This document shows positions 52,501 to 61,303 of a DNA stretch of 64,000 nt, in pieces; the first letter of the stretch is position 1; the number at the start of each line of letters is the position of its first letter. This stretch comes from Hungatella sp. (GTDB lineage: Bacteria; Bacillota; Clostridia; Lachnospirales; Lachnospiraceae), in contig WASS01000009.1 in the NCBI GenBank assembly GCA_009712635.1, positions 1 through 64,000 of the forward strand, written 5' to 3'. Under the pieces are notes generated by a model. That model made no database searches, had not been told where the DNA came from, and was given only the letters and a program-made list of their open reading frames with translations. The position numbers and the translations under genes were made by a program.

Positions 52501-53167
52501 TGCACTTATTTCAAATATCAGAAAGTGTGTTAGTGCTAAAGTGGCTAGAATCGCTGTCATAACTCCATATAAAGGTCAAAAGCGTGTAATAATCAAAACA
52601 ATGCTTAATAATGGAATAGACTTATCAACTAATAATATTAATGTTAATACTGTAGATGCGTTTCAAGGTGATGAGGCGGAAATTGTAATTTATTGTACAA
52701 CACGATCTGTTAAACCTACTAAATACTTCTCAGATTATAGAAGGATAAACGTTGCATTGTCTAGAGCAAAAAATGAATTAATTATTATTGGCTCGCAAAA
52801 ATACTTTTATAAATTCAAAGATAAAGATAGTATTTTATCGCAAATTGCAGACTATATAAAAGTTAATGGGAAAATAATAAATCCTAAAACAATTACTACT
52901 ACTGCTTTTGAAATAACAAAAGACCTTTTTGATATTATACCTATTGACGCTATCATTGTAAAAGAGGAATTTTTGCAGACGACATTCAACACAGAAAAAA
53001 TTGATGATGTGAAAAAGCACTTTTATAAGTATGGAGAATTAGATGAATCAATTGTTGTTTGCCCAAAAGGAGAGAAATTTATTTTAGTGGATAAGTATCT
53101 TAGATTCGTTGTAGCCAAAGAACTAGGTCTATCAGAGGTTAAAGTAAATATTGTATTGGAAAAATAG
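49592..53167 (+). CDS. SF1 helicase with membrane/coiled-coil N-terminus and ParB-like C-terminus
   Basis: The 1191-residue protein starts with a hydrophobic glycine/alanine segment (IFAIAAGVTIGAGIIGLI), followed by about 150 residues of coiled coil. A large beta-rich region without recognised motifs follows to about residue 640. Then comes a complete Upf1-type SF1 helicase: Walker A GPPGTGKTT (676-684), VIIDEAGKALP (D822, E823), VVLIGDHNQLPPTV, STQYRMP, DAFQGDEAEIVI and INVALSRAKNELI. The last 85 residues resemble a ParB N-terminal-type domain (HFYKYGELDESIVV, ILVDKYLRFVVAKELGL), a CTP-binding/nuclease-like fold. The combination is unfamiliar to me. A role as nucleic-acid motor of a membrane-linked complex is inferred. 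Confidence 0.85.
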   Translation: MIGEIFAIAAGVTIGAGIIGLICDELSEAERKKQSEIKYEYERYERSRYEDINRINEYKARRKGEMNDKYDDVAERLYNAHNQMLIQKRKELLDYYRVSVNERIEEKSKLLEEINSTLELINKSKTAQSTMLRINALEQLIRELQEANEKLRAYIVYLKKYEKNLRLFISTELDPPKPFEFILPSEFLYKGKLIFWKKADIQANGKISIDSIGDIKYYFNEFDFIKEYDDNATIPLMGGKFNPATYEIEVSAKRGLFKNMVINNPRIGIKAEVIKYSDRGEIELDYSNAISLKLPKRNLANPKRTPPIGALLRVFPVKWDFSLSGKLVEVSERAADSLLNYVFEDIPVVFTENKWCEFEEYLNKNGLFENESEWKIAPFDEVEIPNISKVKFQLGTELVFLANVETKSNRAFFTYESILDLSYSMKPDDIFVAIDCTLNVVLDTDIHELDSKTYENMGNLSIMVFSEFKLQHQTKTSQSGMQYFNKWSEITDKLITYLYKGRSIEVNIERIEIEEYSHRKIDDIAYRVYFTNPEMISGYIDKVYAQAFKSSGFEFFIEISLGEYAFVEINPDCEFMRVYGKGVDGFFLNPQKSIRIYNKNFCYSEYQQSAALHLFRVGKLANPYLQICALDSKNIVEKIQPFKIINYFNDRLPEDVSQKDAVEKVLSEKNIFMIQGPPGTGKTTVIREIIMQYISQNEFSNILVVSQANVAVDNVLKGFVDKIPGKLIRCGQVDRIDEDIIHISFESKYQSYIKKIMLKKQEDCDQTILNQWLKIVDSENGYNPDIGELIMKGHRIVGATCVGLAKKRIGLDRMGFDLVIIDEAGKALPAEILIPYVKAKKVVLIGDHNQLPPTVNTALFDESKIEIDDRDIYEDQLFNESFFYRMFENAPETNKCMLSTQYRMPAVIGSLVSKLFYNGEIINGTITESKKSYYFESNLNLIDMSNDKEYKEDIYNSVSVINVREAEFVCALISNIRKCVSAKVARIAVITPYKGQKRVIIKTMLNNGIDLSTNNINVNTVDAFQGDEAEIVIYCTTRSVKPTKYFSDYRRINVALSRAKNELIIIGSQKYFYKFKDKDSILSQIADYIKVNGKIINPKTITTTAFEITKDLFDIIPIDAIIVKEEFLQTTFNTEKIDDVKKHFYKYGELDESIVVCPKGEKFILVDKYLRFVVAKELGLSEVKVNIVLEK

Positions 53168-53405
53168 AAAATTTATCTGATATGAATATTCCTTTAAGTG
53201 CAGCAAGAAAATAGCTATATTCATGAATCTTTAGAGAGTTTTACTGCTTATAATTACTTGGTTTATAAAGAAAAATTTAGTGATTAATAGAGAGATTCAG
53301 AAGCGAGAAATAAATTTATAAGTACATTTTATTTTGATAATAATGAATTTAAAATAATAATGGTGTTTGGACATGATTTCCAATATAAAAGGGGACACAT
53401 TACTA
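53168..53405 (+). other. Gap before the caspase gene with coding remnants
   Basis: No intact gene. One frame reads YIHESLESFTAYNYLVYKEK before a stop, suggesting the remains of a lost small gene. An AAGGGGAC ribosome site at about 53388-53396 serves the caspase start. No promoter is convincing, so the caspase gene may be co-transcribed with the helicase. Confidence 0.4.
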
Positions 53406-55172
53406 ATGAAAAGAGCATTATTAATAGGTAATCAGAATTATGAAAAATTAGATAAGCTTAGCTTTCCTGAAAATGATGTAAAAAAATTAAAAGATATTTT
53501 TGAAGTTATAGGCTTTTCGGTATCAACATATGTTGATGTTTCATTTGAAAATATGAAAGAAATTATTAGTATATTCAGTTATAATGTTAATGACGGTGAT
53601 GAAATTGTATTTTATTTCTCCGGACATGGCTACCATTTTGAAGGGAATAATTATATTACACCGATTGATTGTAAAGATTATCATGAAATCGAATATGCAG
53701 ATGTTCTATTATTAGCTTATGAAGATGCTGCAAAAGTAATTGATATTAGCTTAATATGCGATTATCTAAGCAAGAATAAAAATGGAAACAATATACTCGT
53801 AATAGATGCCTGTAGAAATATCGCTGAAATTAAAATGTATAATGACAAGAGAATAAGTAACTTAGTTGAAACTTCCATACTAAATGACAATATTTTTATT
53901 GCATATGTAACGTCACTTGGAGAATTTACTATTGATAATAGTATTTATGCAACTGCAATCAGTGATATGATATTGAGAAAATATCAGACTATAGATGACT
54001 TGTTTAATTGTGTTTCAGATTATGTTTATAATAATAGTGATGCGAAAATACCGTGTATTAGCAAAAAGACTAATAAAACATATTGTTTTATTGATGAATG
54101 TAATTATTGTTATGAAGTTGAAAAACAATACTATGATGAGATGTTTCAAATATATATAATGGTCTCTAGTGAATTATCAGAAGTTAATATTAAAGATGAC
54201 TTTTTAAATAAATATATATATGATGCTGTAAAATCCCTTATTTATTATCCTGTTAATCTTTTAAATCTATATATTAAAAAGGTAATAACAGCTTTTAAAG
54301 AGAAATTGGGATTAGTGTATTTACTATTAGAAGATGAGTTTTTTACAACAGCGAATATTCATGTTGACTCAATTTTTATTGAAGCTAAATTCGGAAATGG
54401 ATATAGGTATGATAATAATAATTTTTACAATTTTAATCAATGTGTAGAGTTTATAAGAAATCTTCAGACAAAGAGTTCAAATGTTTATATATATAAGAAT
54501 AAAACAATAATATTAATGCCGTATAAAAATACTAATCCATTTTTTCAGATAATCAATTGTCAGAACAATGAATCGTTAATAAGACTTGTAGAAAATCCAA
54601 TAAGGAAAATTGCAAAAAATGATAAGACCAGTGAAATCATGAAATTGTTAATTGATAATATTGAAAATAAGAAGAATATTTTACTTGTAGGGGATCCACA
54701 TACAAATAAAGAAGAATTTGTTTCGGCGTTTTCTGAATACTTTAGTGAAAAGGACAGAATACTTCTTATAAACGAAGATAAGAAAATTGATATTCGAAAA
54801 GGTCAGATTAGTAATAGCTCCACAACCTTTGATGATTTAATGTCTAAAAATGTTGATGAATTACTTAATCGAATGGAATTAGTGAATAAAGAAAACATTA
54901 CAAGAGTTTTATATCAGAATAAGGCTTTTAGAATTGATGACGAGGTTTTTAAGGCTTTGAATAAAATAGAGCACTGTCAATTCATTGCAACATATGACCG
55001 TGATATAAACACTTTTTTAAATCAGTTAAAAATGCAACCTAAAGAGCATATATCATCAAATTATGATCTGATAGTTATACTTTGCAATTGTAAAGAAATT
55101 GGCAGTTTTGTGCACTCCATTTATGTAAAGGAGAATAATTATTTTGATTGTCTTATCAAAGTTGATTATTAA
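53406..55172 (+). CDS. Caspase-family protease fused to a degenerate CpaF/VirB11-like ATPase domain
   Basis: The ATG at 53406 gives the usual metacaspase-like N-terminus MKRALLIGNQNYEKL. The 588-residue protein has a caspase domain in the first 235 residues with catalytic His in VFYFSGHGYHF (H74) and Cys in LVIDACRN (C136). From about residue 255 the sequence follows the order of the TadA/CpaF ATPase in this same window: helices, a DSIFIEA sensor strand, a beta domain, helix KTSEIMKLLIDNIENKK, strand ILLVG, strand RILLINED, then HCQFIATYD. The P-loop is ruined (GDPHTNKE instead of GxxGxGKT) and the Walker B Glu and His box are absent. This half is therefore probably a non-catalytic sensor or oligomerisation module controlling a suicide protease. 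The second assignment is inference. Confidence 0.75.
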   Translation: MKRALLIGNQNYEKLDKLSFPENDVKKLKDIFEVIGFSVSTYVDVSFENMKEIISIFSYNVNDGDEIVFYFSGHGYHFEGNNYITPIDCKDYHEIEYADVLLLAYEDAAKVIDISLICDYLSKNKNGNNILVIDACRNIAEIKMYNDKRISNLVETSILNDNIFIAYVTSLGEFTIDNSIYATAISDMILRKYQTIDDLFNCVSDYVYNNSDAKIPCISKKTNKTYCFIDECNYCYEVEKQYYDEMFQIYIMVSSELSEVNIKDDFLNKYIYDAVKSLIYYPVNLLNLYIKKVITAFKEKLGLVYLLLEDEFFTTANIHVDSIFIEAKFGNGYRYDNNNFYNFNQCVEFIRNLQTKSSNVYIYKNKTIILMPYKNTNPFFQIINCQNNESLIRLVENPIRKIAKNDKTSEIMKLLIDNIENKKNILLVGDPHTNKEEFVSAFSEYFSEKDRILLINEDKKIDIRKGQISNSSTTFDDLMSKNVDELLNRMELVNKENITRVLYQNKAFRIDDEVFKALNKIEHCQFIATYDRDINTFLNQLKMQPKEHISSNYDLIVILCNCKEIGSFVHSIYVKENNYFDCLIKVDY

Positions 55173-55912
55173 ATACTATAATTATTAAATGAGAGTCAGC
55201 AACCTTAGAATATGTTTTGCTTTGAGTCAATACATGCATTGTATGATTTGATTTCATTTAAAAAAATTTTATAAAAATATATTGGTTTTTGAGAGAAAAA
55301 GCGATAAGATATAAAGAAATTGGATATAAATGGAGTTTTGAAGGTTCGGATTGTTCTTAGGGTTATTTTATCTCATTACATTAGGTGCTTCGTGGAATTT
55401 GCAGTGCTTCGCACATTGCTGATACCGAATATTTATGAGCATTATTTCTAATGAACTTTATTTTCTTCCAATGATTAGTGTGGCTTGTTTTATTTATCAA
55501 TTTCATAAGCAAAAGTTGTTTTTTACGAAGCTTGAGCAGTTCTTCTTGCTATAGTGGTTGGTTATCTTTTTTTGAAAGCCGGATTTATCAGCCTGAGCAA
55601 TCCATTTATCAAGGAGTGAATTCGAAATGTTGTATTCGCAGATATTAGCGCATTTGCATTTCCCTCTTCGGTAAAGATTTACAAGCTGTTGCTTAAATTC
55701 AAATGCTAAGTACATCTTGTTCTTGGATTTTTTCTTTCAGGCATAATGATTCATTCCTTCTATCATATAGGTTTGTATATGCTCTGAAAAAATATGTTTA
55801 GTTTATTGTGGCCGGTTCAAAACGCGATCAAATTTGACTTTCTTGTTTTAACAATGGGAAGCAGGTTATTCCATATACATATTAACATTAACAATACTAT
55901 GGGAGGTTGGAT
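55173..55912. other. AT-rich intergenic region with IS3 remnant
   Basis: The only recognisable content is an IS3-type orfA fragment on the minus strand at 55503-55715; the rest shows nothing I can name. Confidence 0.4.
55503..55715 (-). pseudogene. IS3-family orfA remnant
   Basis: The 70-residue frame starts MYLAFEFKQQLVNLYRRGKC and contains ISNSLLDKWIAQADKSG, the helix-turn-helix region of IS3/IS150 OrfA proteins. It then runs into frameshifted sequence, and no orfB or terminal repeats are seen. It marks an old insertion beside the caspase gene. Confidence 0.6.
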
Positions 55913-56640
55913 ATGCTTACACCTACAGAAAATAAAGATTTCTTTATTAGTTATACAAGTATAGATGTGAACTGGGCAACCTGGATTGCACAAACGCTTG
56001 AAGCTAATGGATATACTACTGTAATACAAGAATGGGACTTTGAAAAAAACGGGAGTTTTATAAATGATATGCATAAGTCAATAGAAACATGTAGTAAAAT
56101 AATTATTGTTATGTCTGAAAAATATTTTAAATCTGATTACTGTACCACAGAGTGGCAAAATATGCTCGTTAAGGATCTGACTGGTAAAGAAAGACGAATT
56201 ATTCCTATTCGTATCGAAAACATAAATCCAGAGGGACTATTGAAGTCTAGAACTTTTGTGGATTTATTTGATATCATTGAATCACAAGCAGAAGAGAGAT
56301 TATTGTCTAGTGTATTTGAAGGAAATAAAAAGCGTATAGCTATCAGTGGTTTTCCAGGCGAAAAAATAGAGTTTCCTAGAAAGATGCCATTTAATAATTT
56401 GCCAAACAGAAACATATTTTTTACTGAGCGCGATGATAACTAAATGTTATTGCCTCGGAGTTTCAAAAGGAAGAATATGTAACCCTTACTCAGACGATCG
56501 TGGGTTTAGGAGGGATAGGAAAAACACAAATTGCTTTAGAATATGCATATCGATATTCAAATCGATATAGGTATATTTGGCTGTTAAATGCTGAGACAAA
56601 TCAATCAATTATTGATAGTATTATAAAATTTCTGTTCATT
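55913..56640 (+). pseudogene. Broken TIR-NB-ARC (STAND) defence gene
   Basis: The ATG at 55913 follows GGGAGG. The first 176 residues form a TIR-type domain (KDFFISYTSIDVNWATWIAQ, ETCSKIIIVMSEKYFKSDYC). The frame ends at 56443, but in another frame from about 56465 the sequence reads TLTQTIVGLGGIGKTQIALE and YIWLLNAETNQSIIDS, the P-loop and following strand of an NB-ARC ATPase. The gene was thus a TIR-STAND protein, broken by a frameshift and cut off near 56640 before any sensor repeats. The TIR part alone remains translatable. Confidence 0.78.
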
Positions 56641-57443
56641 ATGATTGCCGAATGCTTGGTAAGCTAGCTCCTTATGAGCATGAAATGGTCGCCATACATT
56701 CACTAGGAATAACCTATAAGTAATTCACGAGTTCATTTGTCACAAAGGATATACCAGAACAATAGCCCCTTTGCGGGTATTATGCAAAAAAAGAGAACCC
56801 ATTAGAAACGTATATCTGCAGCTGTATAAATAGTATTTGATGAATATATTCCTAGAAAGAGCCTGTGTCAATTAATCTATCGTGGTTTAGAGCCTGTGAA
56901 AGGAATGACACAAGAGAAATATGAGACAACGATAACAAAGTTTCCTGGTATTTGGGTGCAATCATTGCAGGTGTGTAATTGAAAAAAACAGTTGCATCAT
57001 TGCAGGAGTCATTAAATTGGTTGGTAACCCGTTGTAGCAATAAGTAAATGCTGGTAATAAACTCAAGGCTCCAAGGTGTCTTTTTTTCTATAAGTATTAG
57101 TCAATTTAATGTCTATGCCAAGGGCAAAATGCGTCTTCCAAGAATCTTTATCACCGCCTCAACACATGTTATTGAGGTAGTAATAGCTTATTATGGTAAT
57201 GTAATAAAAAGTTTGCTCTTAAGTACCAAATGTATAAATCTGCATTATGGAAATCTTAGTACCATAAAGAAAAGATTACTTGGTCTCTTTACAAGTGTTA
57301 TTCTTGTTTCTCATCTTCTTAATAACCTTTTTAATCAATGTTTAAGTGCGTCAGGAGTAAATATTCCTGACGTTTTTTGTATGGAGGAGATAGAAGCCTT
57401 TTATAAAGGCTCAAAATAGGCATGGGTTTACAGCCGGAAATGA
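56641..57443. other. Degenerate region between STAND remnant and IS66 nest
   Basis: Short reading remnants only, for example LGKLAPYEHEMVAIHSLGIT near 56654-56720, each ended by stops. A 123-codon open frame at 57048-57419 has no ribosome site and no recognisable domain; I regard it as chance or a decayed gene. Confidence 0.4.
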
Positions 57444-57632
57444 GTAAGCGCAAAGTAAATCGACGGATAGCCGTAAGCGCTACATAAAATAGCGTATTGC
57501 TTTTTCTGATTTTTCATCTCAACGGAAAAATCAAATATTACCATTTTCCAAGCTACAGGATCGCTTCATTGCTTCGTATACGGTAAACCATGAGTACGGC
57601 CTTAAATGATGACCGCCAATAGGCGGTCTGGT

Positions 57633-59246
57633 TTACGCTTCTGTTTTTATTTTACAGATTTCAGGAATCTGATTCGACCAAGGAAGTAGGTCCTTTAGGA
57701 AATCCTGACTGGTATCTTCTTGATGTTCCATTAACTCTGTCAGTAGAAACTCAAGATAACGGAACGGGTTTAGATTGTTTGCCTTTGCTGTTTCAGTAAG
57801 GCTATATACGATGGCACTGGCTTTAGCTCCATCAATCGTATCGATCAGGCGCCATGTATGTTTGTGAACACAGAATGTGCGAAGTGCTGCTTCTGTTGCA
57901 TTGTTATCCAGTGGTAAGTCGCCATCATTTAAGAACTCTTTTAGGTTTTTCTCATGATTGATGCAATAGTTGATGCCTTCGAGAGTTTTACCCTTTGAAA
58001 GACTGTTTTTTTGCAGGACGTCTTTCGCCCACACAAAGAAGGCCTCTGCCAGCGGCTTTACGGTGAGTTGCCTTCCCTGTTTTCTCTGGTCAGGCGATAA
58101 CTCTGATAATTCATGATCCAGATGATATATGGCTGCGATCTGCTTTAATGCCTGATATGCGATCGTATCTTTTGCACTTTCACGCTTATCCTTGGGAATT
58201 GCTTTGACCGCTTCGCTAAAACGACGCCTGCCATGTGCCCAGCATCCAGCGAATGTAATATCTGGATTTTTTCGGTCCAGTGAATCATACGCTGCGTATG
58301 CATCCGTCACCAGGGTTCCATGAAAGTTCTTTAAGAACTCTCTTGGATGTTCCGTCTTTCGAGTCTTTTGGTACTCGTAAAGAATAATTGGTGTCTCTTT
58401 ATATCATTTGCCGGTGCGGTACACCCACATGAAACTCTTGCTGTTTGCAGGACGCCCATCCTTTGTTACAAACACGGGAGTCTCATCGGCCTGAAGGATA
58501 CGAAATGTAAGTAGTTCTTTCCGCAGATAATCAAACATGATTCCCAGGTACCGCTCCGCACACTGGATGACCCAGTTTGCAAGAACCTGTTTGGATATAT
58601 GAATATCGTTCCGTAAATACTCTTTATTGATACGGTCTAACGGCATTCCGTTGACGTATTTTGCGTTATAAATGCTTGCAACAAGCGATGGGGTTGCAAT
58701 GCTGTTGCGCAGAAGACTCTTTGGACGGTCAGCTTTTACAATGGTCTGATTATCCTTACCTGCATAAACTGCCACACGATGTTCCTCAACCGTATAAACA
58801 GCTGGCTCAACCTTAACTCTTTTGTATACTTCGTCAGGTAATCGTTTCCAGCCATTGGCACCAAAGATTTCTGTCAGTTTTTCTTCCGATAGTACATGTG
58901 GGATTTCTACAACAGGAAGACCTTCTAAATCTTTTTCCCGTTTGCCAGTCTGTTTTTTCTTCTTTGGAGGAAGTACATCTTCCCCCGCCGGCTCAACAAC
59001 ATAAAGTGTTTCAGTAAGGGCCTCAGCTTCATTGAACATAAAATCCAGATTCAGCTGTCCGTCAATGACCTCTAGTTTTTCAGAGGAGCGGCCAAAACGC
59101 TGGTTGTTTGCAGCTGCGATCTGCTCAATGAGGCGCTCCATGTTCTGGTTCAATTGTTCCAATTGATCCTGCATGGATAAAATGATGATCTTCATAGAGT
59201 CTGCACTGAAGTGATTCAATTCATCAACCGTATATTTTTTCGTCAT
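57633..59246 (-). pseudogene. tnpC: IS66 transposase TnpC with one in-frame stop
   Basis: Two open parts (59246-58404 and on to 57633) are in the same frame and separated by a TGA directly after VYRTGK. Read through, the 537-residue protein has the IS66 order: coiled N-terminus, a zinc-finger/linker region, first Asp in LQADETPVF, TDAYAAYD, and the C-terminal GAKASAIVYSLTETAKANNL. The mutation alone would inactivate transposition. Both halves are otherwise well preserved, so the stop looks recent. Confidence 0.88.
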
Positions 59247-59516
59247 TCTGCCGCTCCTTTTCTGTCATCTATTATACAATAAATGCAGATAAAAAGCGAA
59301 CACAAACACCTGTTGCAATGGGCATTTTGACGGTGCATAACTCCTTTTAAAATGGCTGGTTTTCTTAGTTTTTCAAACCTTTATCCACTTGAATTAGTTT
59401 TTCTGGTTTTTTGGGCAGACCTAATTCACTTTACTATCCGGCACTGGTGGATAACTGGTTTCATCATAGGATTCCTGCAGAATTTCATTTTTTTATTTTC
59501 TGCGAAATGCACAAAA

Positions 59517-59876
59517 CTAAAGCAGTTCTGTGCGATGTACCTCTTTGATTGGCTTCTTGGCAATGATTTCGATCCCTTCCATTAGCCGCTGGTATTGCTC
59601 CTGAGAAATTAAAAGTGCTTCCTCTGAAGTTCTGGGCCAATGGAAACCACCAATTTCAAGCCGCTTATAAAGTAAGAGGAAACCATCACCTTCCCATAGA
59701 AGTCCCTTTACCCGGTCTGTTCTTTTTCCGCAAAAGAGAAATAAGATATTCTTCTGAAACGGATCAAGATTAAAATTATATTTCACAATGGATGCTAACC
59801 CATCAATTCCACGGCGTAAGTCCGTATAGCCTGTGGCAAGATATATTTTTTGAAATCCAGATGCATCATTGAACAT
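59517..59876 (-). CDS. tnpB: IS66 accessory protein TnpB
   Basis: The start at 59876 (MFNDASGFQKIYLATGYTDL) matches IS66 Orf2 proteins, which are about 115-120 residues; conserved are the GYTDLRRGIDGLASIV and LFLFCGKRTDRVKGLLWEGD segments. It overlaps tnpA by 11 bases, typical of these elements. The role in transposition is auxiliary. Confidence 0.88.
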   Translation of the reverse strand: MFNDASGFQKIYLATGYTDLRRGIDGLASIVKYNFNLDPFQKNILFLFCGKRTDRVKGLLWEGDGFLLLYKRLEIGGFHWPRTSEEALLISQEQYQRLMEGIEIIAKKPIKEVHRTELL

Positions 59877-60222
59877 AGGATAATGCTCCAAGCAACCGAT
59901 GAAGAAATTCATCTGATGCAGAGTCTGCGATTTCAATGGTACATCCGTTTACATGAATTTGAGCAGAAATATTTGTAGACTTGGGTTCTTTAACTTTTGA
60001 CAATGAAGGTACTTCGACGAAACTCGTTGAAAGTTCCACCGGCGCAGCACTGACTTGTTCTGCATATATTTCTTCACGCACCCTGCGTTGCCAATAATAA
60101 AACTGCTTTTCATCAATCTGGTTTTGTGAGCACCATTGTTTCTTGGATAAACCGCTTGATAAACATTCATGGATGAGCTTGGTCCAATTGGTCAGCCTGA
60201 CCTCGTGTGTGATCTTGTCCAT
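59866..60222 (-). CDS. tnpA: IS66 accessory protein TnpA
   Basis: The 118-residue product has the N-terminal helix-turn-helix typical of IS66 Orf1 (LSSGLSKKQWCSQNQIDEKQ, FYYWQRRVRE) and a short beta end. It is the first gene of the IS66 operon, with AAAGGAG before its start, and should bind DNA ends. Confidence 0.85.
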   Translation of the reverse strand: MDKITHEVRLTNWTKLIHECLSSGLSKKQWCSQNQIDEKQFYYWQRRVREEIYAEQVSAAPVELSTSFVEVPSLSKVKEPKSTNISAQIHVNGCTIEIADSASDEFLHRLLGALSYVQ

Positions 60223-60296
60223 TTGATAAATCTCCTTTGATCTTTGGAGGTATTATCTCATGGCTGCATCTAATTTGCACGGTACTAGCTATTTAC

Positions 60297-60535
60297 CGTA
60301 TACATTGCTTCTGACCATGGCATCAGTTCTTCTAAAATACTATCGGGCTCATTTTTGTAGCCCAGCATCTTGGTCATTACTGTTTCCAGGTAGAGACGGA
60401 TGTTTAGTCCATTCGCTTTTGCTGTTTCTGTAAGTGTATAGACTATAGCACTTGCTTTAGCACCTTTTACCGTGTCATGAAATAGGAAGTTCTTTCTTTT
60501 ATGTGCTACAGAACATAACCGGAAAAACTGGTTGT
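60297..60535 (-). pseudogene. IS66 tnpC C-terminal fragment
   Basis: The minus-strand frame reads GAKASAIVYTLTETAKANGL, the end of an IS66 TnpC, and stops at 60285 inside the edge of the younger element. It is a remnant of an older copy interrupted by the younger IS66. Confidence 0.7.
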
Positions 60536-60768
60536 TCAGTGACACTCCCAAAGGGGCTACCGCAAGTGCCATTGTCTATACCATGGTCGAGATGGCAAAG
60601 GCTAATGGGCTAAACATCTATAAATATTTAAACTATCTGCTTGATCACCGCCCAAGTACGGATATGACAGACAATCAGTTGGATCAGCTTGCTCCATGGA
60701 GCAAGGGTGTGATAGATAGTTGTGCAAATGTAAAATATAGTAAAGTGCTTGCATCTCTGGCAATCTAG
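60532..60768 (+). pseudogene. Second IS66 tnpC C-terminal fragment, opposite strand
   Basis: The plus-strand frame reads GATASAIVYTMVEMAKANGL and KYLNYLLDHRP, again a TnpC end but from a different IS66 lineage, and it meets the previous fragment head to head near 60535. A rearrangement between two old copies is the simplest explanation. Confidence 0.7.
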
Positions 60769-60819
60769 CAAAGAGATGCAAGATTATTTTTGATGACCGT
60801 AGGATTACTTTGCGGTTAC

Positions 60820-61150
60820 GGAAATGATGCTTGGGAAGATACAATGGTAATTTATAGAGCCAGAAAAAATCCTATATGATTATGTAGAACAGATAGGTTT
60901 CCTAATCAACGGAAACGCTTAAGATATCGGAAACGGTAAGAAGATCAAAGAATCTGGCCTTATGAAAAAAATGGTTTAACAAAGAAAAAGGGATGTTTTG
61001 GTGAAAAAACTTGATTGTCTTAAGAGAAATGAGGTCATTATATCAGAACTGTTATATATAAAAAAAAATTGCCTTGTATTCACCTTCGGAAGAGCATTCC
61101 AACCTAGAAACTTATAAATAAATTTATTATTAATTATTGGAGGTGCTGTA
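60820..61150. other. Intergenic region between IS66 nest and recombinase module
   Basis: I see no gene. Short open stretches lack ribosome sites. It may contain the promoter for the tnpW-like gene and recombinases (AT-rich near 61060-61140). Confidence 0.4.
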
Positions 61151-61303
61151 ATGAAAACAATAGAGAATCAAAATCGAGAATCCCTAAAAATTACCATTAA
61201 CGGAAAACCAATAACCTTACAATTTACCTCAAAACCCAATACAGAGGCATCAAACTTCATTAAGCAGACTTTGATTAAGGTATATAGATTTAAGACTGTT
61301 TGA
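61151..61303 (+). CDS. tnpW: TnpW-like small transposon protein
   Basis: The 50-residue product starts after TTGGAGGTGCTGTA and reads ESLKITINGKPITLQFTSKP, then NFIKQTLIKVYRFKTV. Small proteins of this size and beta-strand pattern lie directly upstream of serine recombinases in Tn4451-like elements and are called TnpW. Its function is not known to me; regulation of the recombinase or of excision direction is a guess. Confidence 0.65.
   Translation: MKTIENQNRESLKITINGKPITLQFTSKPNTEASNFIKQTLIKVYRFKTV

Larger units (their letters stand above)
57583..60296 (-). mobile_element. Younger IS66-family element
   Basis: Both ends start GTAAA and share further positions (GTAC near base 16). The flanks are CGTATACG (57575-57582) and CGTATACA (60297-60304), an 8-bp target duplication with one change, the size expected for IS66. 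It contains tnpA, tnpB and a nonsense-mutated tnpC, all on the minus strand. Confidence 0.75.
57444..60819. mobile_element. Older, decayed IS66-type element hosting a younger copy
   Basis: The end at 57444-57466 (starting GTAAGCGCAAAG) and the inverted end at 60797-60819 (reverse complement starting GTAACCGCAAAG) match at about 17 of 23 positions, as expected for IS66 terminal repeats. Between them are two tnpC C-terminal fragments in opposite orientations and the intact-ended younger element. The two ends may come from different old copies. Confidence 0.55.

Noticed and set aside
57048-57419. 123-codon open frame
   Set aside because: No ribosome site, lies in a decayed region, hydrophobic composition without a family match.
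38521-59246. TGA recoding as sense codon in this genome
   Set aside because: Many intact genes here end in TGA with coupled downstream starts, for example 10721, 32550 and 45064, so TGA is a real stop.
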